In this document: one piece after another, positions 59,735 through 64,000 of the stretch
Layout: each line of letters opens with the position of its first letter
How positions within the stretch are numbered: position 1 is the stretch's first letter
Assembly: GCF_037893015.1 (NCBI RefSeq)
Contig: NC_133658.1
Location: 287,499,719-287,563,718, forward strand
Origin: Macrotis lagotis
Lineage: Eukaryota; Chordata; Mammalia; Peramelemorphia; Peramelidae
Reading direction: 5' to 3'
DNA: 64,000 nt
Program-made: the position numbers and the translations under genes
The notes under the pieces: generated by a model
Told to the model about the DNA's origin: nothing
The model's database searches: none
Seen by the model: the letters and a program-made list of their open reading frames with translations, nothing else

Positions 59735-59835
59735 TGGTAAACCTGAAGCCCCAAGACATTATTAAGTGACTTTATATTCCAGGTTACATAGCAACTTAGT
59801 GGCAGAACTGAGTCATTTTTTTAACTCCCTTGCCT
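59735..59835 (-). repeat. MIR fragment, minus strand
   Basis: 'GGTAAACCTGAAGCCCCAAG', 'TTACATAGCAACTTAGTGGC' and 'AGAACTGAGTCA' in reverse MIR order. Confidence 0.55.
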
Positions 59836-60820
59836 CTGACATCATAAATAAAAGTATCACTTCCTAAGTATCCTATTATGTCATTTCATTTCATGATAAC
59901 AAATGTACCTGTTGGGGCATGTTTGTAGAGGAATTCTATGTATATACTTTTATTTCAAAGATTTCACCAGGGTAACTAGCTCTTTCTATGGAGGTTATTG
60001 CTCACCTTTCTAGAAGGAAGGGTGACTTTCTTTGACCAGGACTTGCTTTGACTAGAATAATTCATTGTCTAATGTCTATCTTTTAATGGAACCCTTTGAC
60101 CTTCCTTTAGGCCGGTCCTTGGCCTCTAGATATACCACCTATGACAAGACATGCATTTGAAGTCTTTTCAGCTTGTTAAAATTAGTCCTTAAACTTCACT
60201 GTCATGCCCTTCAGGAAACTGGGATCATCATTCATTTGGTAACATTTCTCCAATGTTTATGAAGTATCAACTTTCAAAGCTTAAATATATACTCATTCTC
60301 TGCTCTCATGGAATTTATAATCTATTATGGTACTGGGGGAAGACTCTGTGACCCACTTTAGCATTGTATATACCATGGGTGAAAGATGAGTGAAATTAGC
60401 AGGATTTGACCTCTAAGCCTTAAAAGCTTCAACATAATCCTATTTTTGAAGAATTAATCTATTTTAAGGGAAAATACCTCTGTTGCCTATAGGGTTTGGT
60501 TGCTGTGTTTCCTCTTAAATATTATATGAATAGAAGCTTCCAAAGGGCAAGAAAAATCAAGAAAATGAATAGATCTGAAACTTCTTAGCTGTGGGACCAT
60601 GACCCCTACAGTTTTCTGAGGAGGAAAAGAAAGAAGAAATGGAGGAAGAAGAAAGAGGAGCATTCAGAAGACACTTACTACTACTCTGAGATAACATGAA
60701 AAAGACAGTTAATACAAAATGTTCTATTTCACTCCTTCCCACAAATACATACTCCATGGTGGGGGGGGGTAAACTTAAATTTAGACCATAATAGTAGTGA
60801 CATTCATGTGTGAGATACAT

Positions 60821-60870
60821 GTTTGACAAATAACTATTTTCTATTACTTAACTGTCTTATAGGGTTATTT
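60821..60870 (+). repeat. Inverted repeat, left arm (partner 62311-62360)
   Basis: Fifty bases from GTTTGACAAATAACTATTTT to TATAGGGTTATTT; 49 match the reverse complement of the partner. Weak similarity goes on beyond. Confidence 0.95.
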
Positions 60871-61212
60871 TGAAGAAATGTAAAATGTGAATCCCTCTTT
60901 CATTATAACAAAGACAATCTATAATTCAGGTTCTATTTTTTGCTTTTAAGGTCTATGATGTAACTTTATGGAGTTCTACTGATATACTGAATACTCCAGA
61001 TAATATTGAAAGGATTGAAAGAGTTAAAATTGGCAGGAGAAAAATAGCATATTTATAAATATTTCCCAAAAGGAGCCAAAAGGAATCCAAGTTATCCAAA
61101 GTATCTGGGAGCACCATGTAACTAACAGTCATTTTCCAGGAAGACTACATTTTACAAACTTGTCATCTACCAAGTGCTCCCCAGTTTGAGTCCTTCAGAA
61201 ATCCCTTTAACA

Positions 61213-61350
61213 GGGGCAGCTAAACAGTGCAGGATAGTGCAGGCCCTGGAGTCAGGAGGGTCTGAGTTCAAATCTCAACTCAGACACTTGCTACTTAATA
61301 GCTGTAGAAGCTGAGCAAGTCACTTAACCCCATTGCCCCACACAAAAGAA
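61213..61350 (+). repeat. Marsupial SINE, plus strand
   Basis: GGGGCAGCTAAACAGTGCAG, GTCTGAGTTCAAATCTCAAC and CACTTAACCCCATTGCCCC. Confidence 0.82.
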
Positions 61351-62310
61351 AAAAACAGACCAGAAACTCCTTTAACTATCTGATTAGTCCTGACCCACTT
61401 GTTTTTCTTTTTCCTTCCCATCAGTGTTTCTGAACCAAATAATCCCAAAACAAGGCACCTTTGAAAGTACTTGATTTGATCTGAAATATGTTGATAATTA
61501 GTATAATTAAATCCAAGAGGGTTCTCTATAAATTCTGTCATCTAATTTAAATTTTATGACCCTTAATAAAACCATTTTTTACAATAAAAATATTTTCTTC
61601 AAAAAGCTAATTGTATTATAAAAAATTAGATCTTTTTTTCTGCATTTATGTAAAGGCCAAAGATGTTTTTAGTGTCCCAGGAAGAATTGCAAACAGTTAA
61701 TACTGTAAATATACAGTATTGAGGTAAATAGTTGGGGATTCCAGTACTCCTTATTTCTGACATTTATAAATGCTCTAGAAAAGTAAAGGAAACTGGAAAG
61801 CAGAGGTGGCTGGAAAGCAGCAGGTCATGCCTCAGTCATATCATTCTCTCTGGCAAATGCTGACCCTACAAATGCATGCTTTCCTGTCTCCCTTCCAAAC
61901 AGGATGGCAAATTTAAATGGAATATCACCAGCTGCCATCATTTAGATGATGTCTAGACTAGCCCAAAAGGGTAAGAACAGCCCAGGTGCAATGATGTCTA
62001 AGGAATTGTATACACACTTCAGTGTGGATTAATCTTGCCAAGTTATTTTGGATTGGAATACAAAGATATTTACAATTACAGCTATCATCAAAAGGCTAGG
62101 ATGGCCCCAGTTGCAAATTAATTTGTCTATCTGCAATGATCAAAAAGATCTGAATGTTCAGATTCAGAAGAAATCTTCTGAATAAAGTCTAAACTACATA
62201 GAACAGTGCAAAGGTTTATCACTGCTTATGACCTATAGAGATATAAATGGAACTAATAATACTTCATATGCATACAGCACTTTACAGATTTTAAAAAAGT
62301 GATTTCTTTG

Positions 62311-62360
62311 AAATAACCCTATAAGACAGTTAAGTAACAGAAAATAGTTATTTGTCAAAC
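62311..62360 (-). repeat. Inverted repeat, right arm
   Basis: Reverse complement of 60821-60870 with one mismatch; spacer about 1.44 kb. Confidence 0.95.
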
Positions 62361-62751
62361 CACTTATGCATATTTCACACTTAAAAATTTATAAAGAACA
62401 ATATTGCCCCAAGATTAGGTGGAAGATGAAACCAAGATTCCAAGAGCTCAAGTAACTTGGCAAAGATGAGGTGATTAGTGTCACAGCCTGGTCTCAAACT
62501 CCAAGCTTATGACTCCCAAGCCTAGCCCTGCTTGTCCTGCTTTCAGCTTTTTCTCATAGAAATTGTCTTAGGTAGTCTCCTGCCTTTATATTAATGGCAC
62601 ACAAGACCACGAGGTAAGAACCTGCCTTTTTACTGAAGATCATCCACCCTACAACTTTCCTTTGTAATATATATATACCAAGTTTCTCACAATATTTTTA
62701 GTCAAAAAGTTATGTCAGCAAGAATTTGTTGATAAATATATTCTATATGGA

Positions 62752-62990
62752 AGGAGAGCTAGGTGGTGTAATGGATAGAGCACTGGACCTGGAGTCAGGA
62801 AGACCTGATACTTTGGGCAAGTCAATTAACCTGTTTGCCTTAGTTTCACCATCTGCAAAATAGGGTTAATAATAGCCTCTGTCTCCTAAGGTTATTGTGA
62901 GGATCAAATGAGATAATAATTGTAAAGTCTTAGTACAGTGCTAGATTTATAAGAGATACTATGTAAATGTTAACAGTTGCAAGAAACTGT
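62752..62990 (+). repeat. Marsupial CORE-SINE with MIR-like tail
   Basis: GAGAGCTAGGTGGTGTAATG head, GCCTTAGTTTCACCATCTGC core and GTTATTGTGAGGATCAAATG tail: a different tail from the L1-type and RTE-type SINEs in the window. Confidence 0.75.
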
Positions 62991-63479
62991 GCTAGGAACT
63001 ATGAGAAAGGCTATACATACATCCCATATATGACAATTATATCATATGTATGTGTATATTTGTATATATTGAGACCCAGGTTTAAATCCATAATCACATA
63101 TGCATGTATAATAATGTGAGATTATTCACACACACATATATATGATTCTTATATCCATAAGGTTATGAATAGATATGATTCCACATATATATGGTTATGA
63201 ATATATATACGTATATTATTGTTTTGACAATTATATATTCATGTATGTGTATATACATGTGAGTGCATGAATATGTTTATGGATTTAAAACCAGGAGGGA
63301 TCTCTGAGGTCATTTAACTCAATTGCTTCATTTTACAGATGAAGAAACTGAGATCCAAGGAGGTGTCCAAAGTTACCCTGCAGCAGTATTTGAATTTAGA
63401 TCTTTTACCTCCAGAACCATAATACTTTCTCTAATGTTCAGAACCTAGACATGGTTCTTCCTCTTGAGGATTTGATCTT

Positions 63480-63830
63480 GTCCTCCCAACAATATACAGT
63501 AGAATGGATTCCTTGAAGTCAGAACTCACTCATTTTTTTCCCTTTATAATTCTAGTACCTAACAGTAGTCTTTTCACATATATTTTTAAAAACAGAATTA
63601 AATACAAGAACAAACAATACAAAATGGCACCCAGTAAATCTCAAATGGATAGTTCTGAGAACAAGAGGGGTCACTATGTGCTGGGGTTTGTAGTTTTTAT
63701 ATGATATTTCAGCCCCTTAACAGGGAACTGTGTCTTTTACTTCTTTGTAGTCTCCATACCACTTCATATGGGGCCTTGCAATAGGAGGATCTCAATAAAT
63801 ATTTACTGAATGAATGACTTGAGATGAATA
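63480..63830 (+). repeat. L2 3' end pieces
   Basis: 'TTCCTTGAAGTCAGAACTCA' and then 'CAGGGAACTGTGTCTTTTAC' and 'GATCTCAATAAATATTTACT' resemble two tandem L2 3' termini. Confidence 0.55.
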
Positions 63831-64000
63831 TCAGCTTTCTTGTCTGTCAAATGAAGGGGTTACATTAGATGATCTCTGAGGTACCTTTCAATTCTAAATC
63901 TTCTGATAAGCTGGGTCTTGAAGAATGGAGAGGATTCAGATAGGCAGAGGGCATGAGGGAATCCATTCTAGGAGAACAACATCAAGGGAGAGGCTTGGAG

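Larger units (their letters stand above)
59263..64000 (+). other. AK8 intron 4 (partial)
   Basis: Runs to the window edge. It holds the (TC)n tract, MIR/SINE/L2 copies and an inverted repeat pair (60821/62311). A 36-codon open stretch after a splice-acceptor-like site at 60950 does not resemble AK8. Confidence 0.7.

Noticed and set aside
60951-61058. Open stretch starting VYDVTLWSSTDILN after an acceptor-like TTTTGCTTTTAAG
   Set aside because: It does not resemble the next AK8 segment (TVPSALL... in human) and ends in a stop with no donor.

Overview
The window is vertebrate genomic DNA, almost certainly from a marsupial. It holds three split genes with canonical GT/AG introns in a strongly AT-rich background full of marsupial-type SINEs, L1 3' ends, and older MIR and L2 remnants. 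The SINE copies (a 'GGCAGCTAGGTGGCACAGTGGATAGAGC' tRNA-like head and a 'CCATTGCCTTGCAAAA' tail) resemble the WSINE1/MAR1 class, so an Australian marsupial is my best guess. No species can be fixed from the sequence alone.

Layout. (1) 1-19,040, plus strand: the last seven coding exons and the long 3' UTR of TSC1 (hamartin). The exons sit at 798-964, 2911-3093, 3468-3578, 4176-4298, 11339-11526, 11625-11783 and 13437-13956. (2) About 20,750-34,600, minus strand: SPACA9 (sperm acrosome-associated 9), three coding exons read from high to low coordinate (29528-29385, 24322-24120, 21539-21224), tail to tail with TSC1. (3) From 35,721, plus strand: the first four coding exons of AK8 (adenylate kinase 8; 35721-35804, 37453-37537, 46772-46821, 59149-59262), continuing beyond the window. 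A CpG-rich region (about 34.4-35.9 kb) lies between SPACA9 and AK8 and looks like a shared divergent promoter. This is the TSC1-SPACA9-AK8 order known from human 9q34, read in inverted orientation.

How the genes relate. TSC1 is the scaffold of the TSC complex that restrains Rheb and mTORC1. The part present encodes the C-terminal coiled coil and tail. SPACA9 and AK8 are both axonemal (cilium and flagellum) proteins, so a head-to-head promoter with RFX X-box-like sites makes biological sense.

The rest is intron and intergenic DNA with nested retroposons. The most interesting items are a 3.4-kb, target-site-flanked L1-derived element that carries ORF1 but has no room for ORF2 (HAL1-like, 7434-10837), itself interrupted by a second L1 fragment; a fragment of SPACA9 coding exon 1 repeated in the following intron; three near-identical local inverted repeats (27.5/28.3 kb, 49.9/51.2 kb, 60.8/62.3 kb); two dispersed direct duplications; and a nested L2 > L1 > SINE stack near 49-50 kb. 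I found no CRISPR array, tRNA, rRNA, operon or other prokaryote-type system, and no sign of a wholly new gene system.
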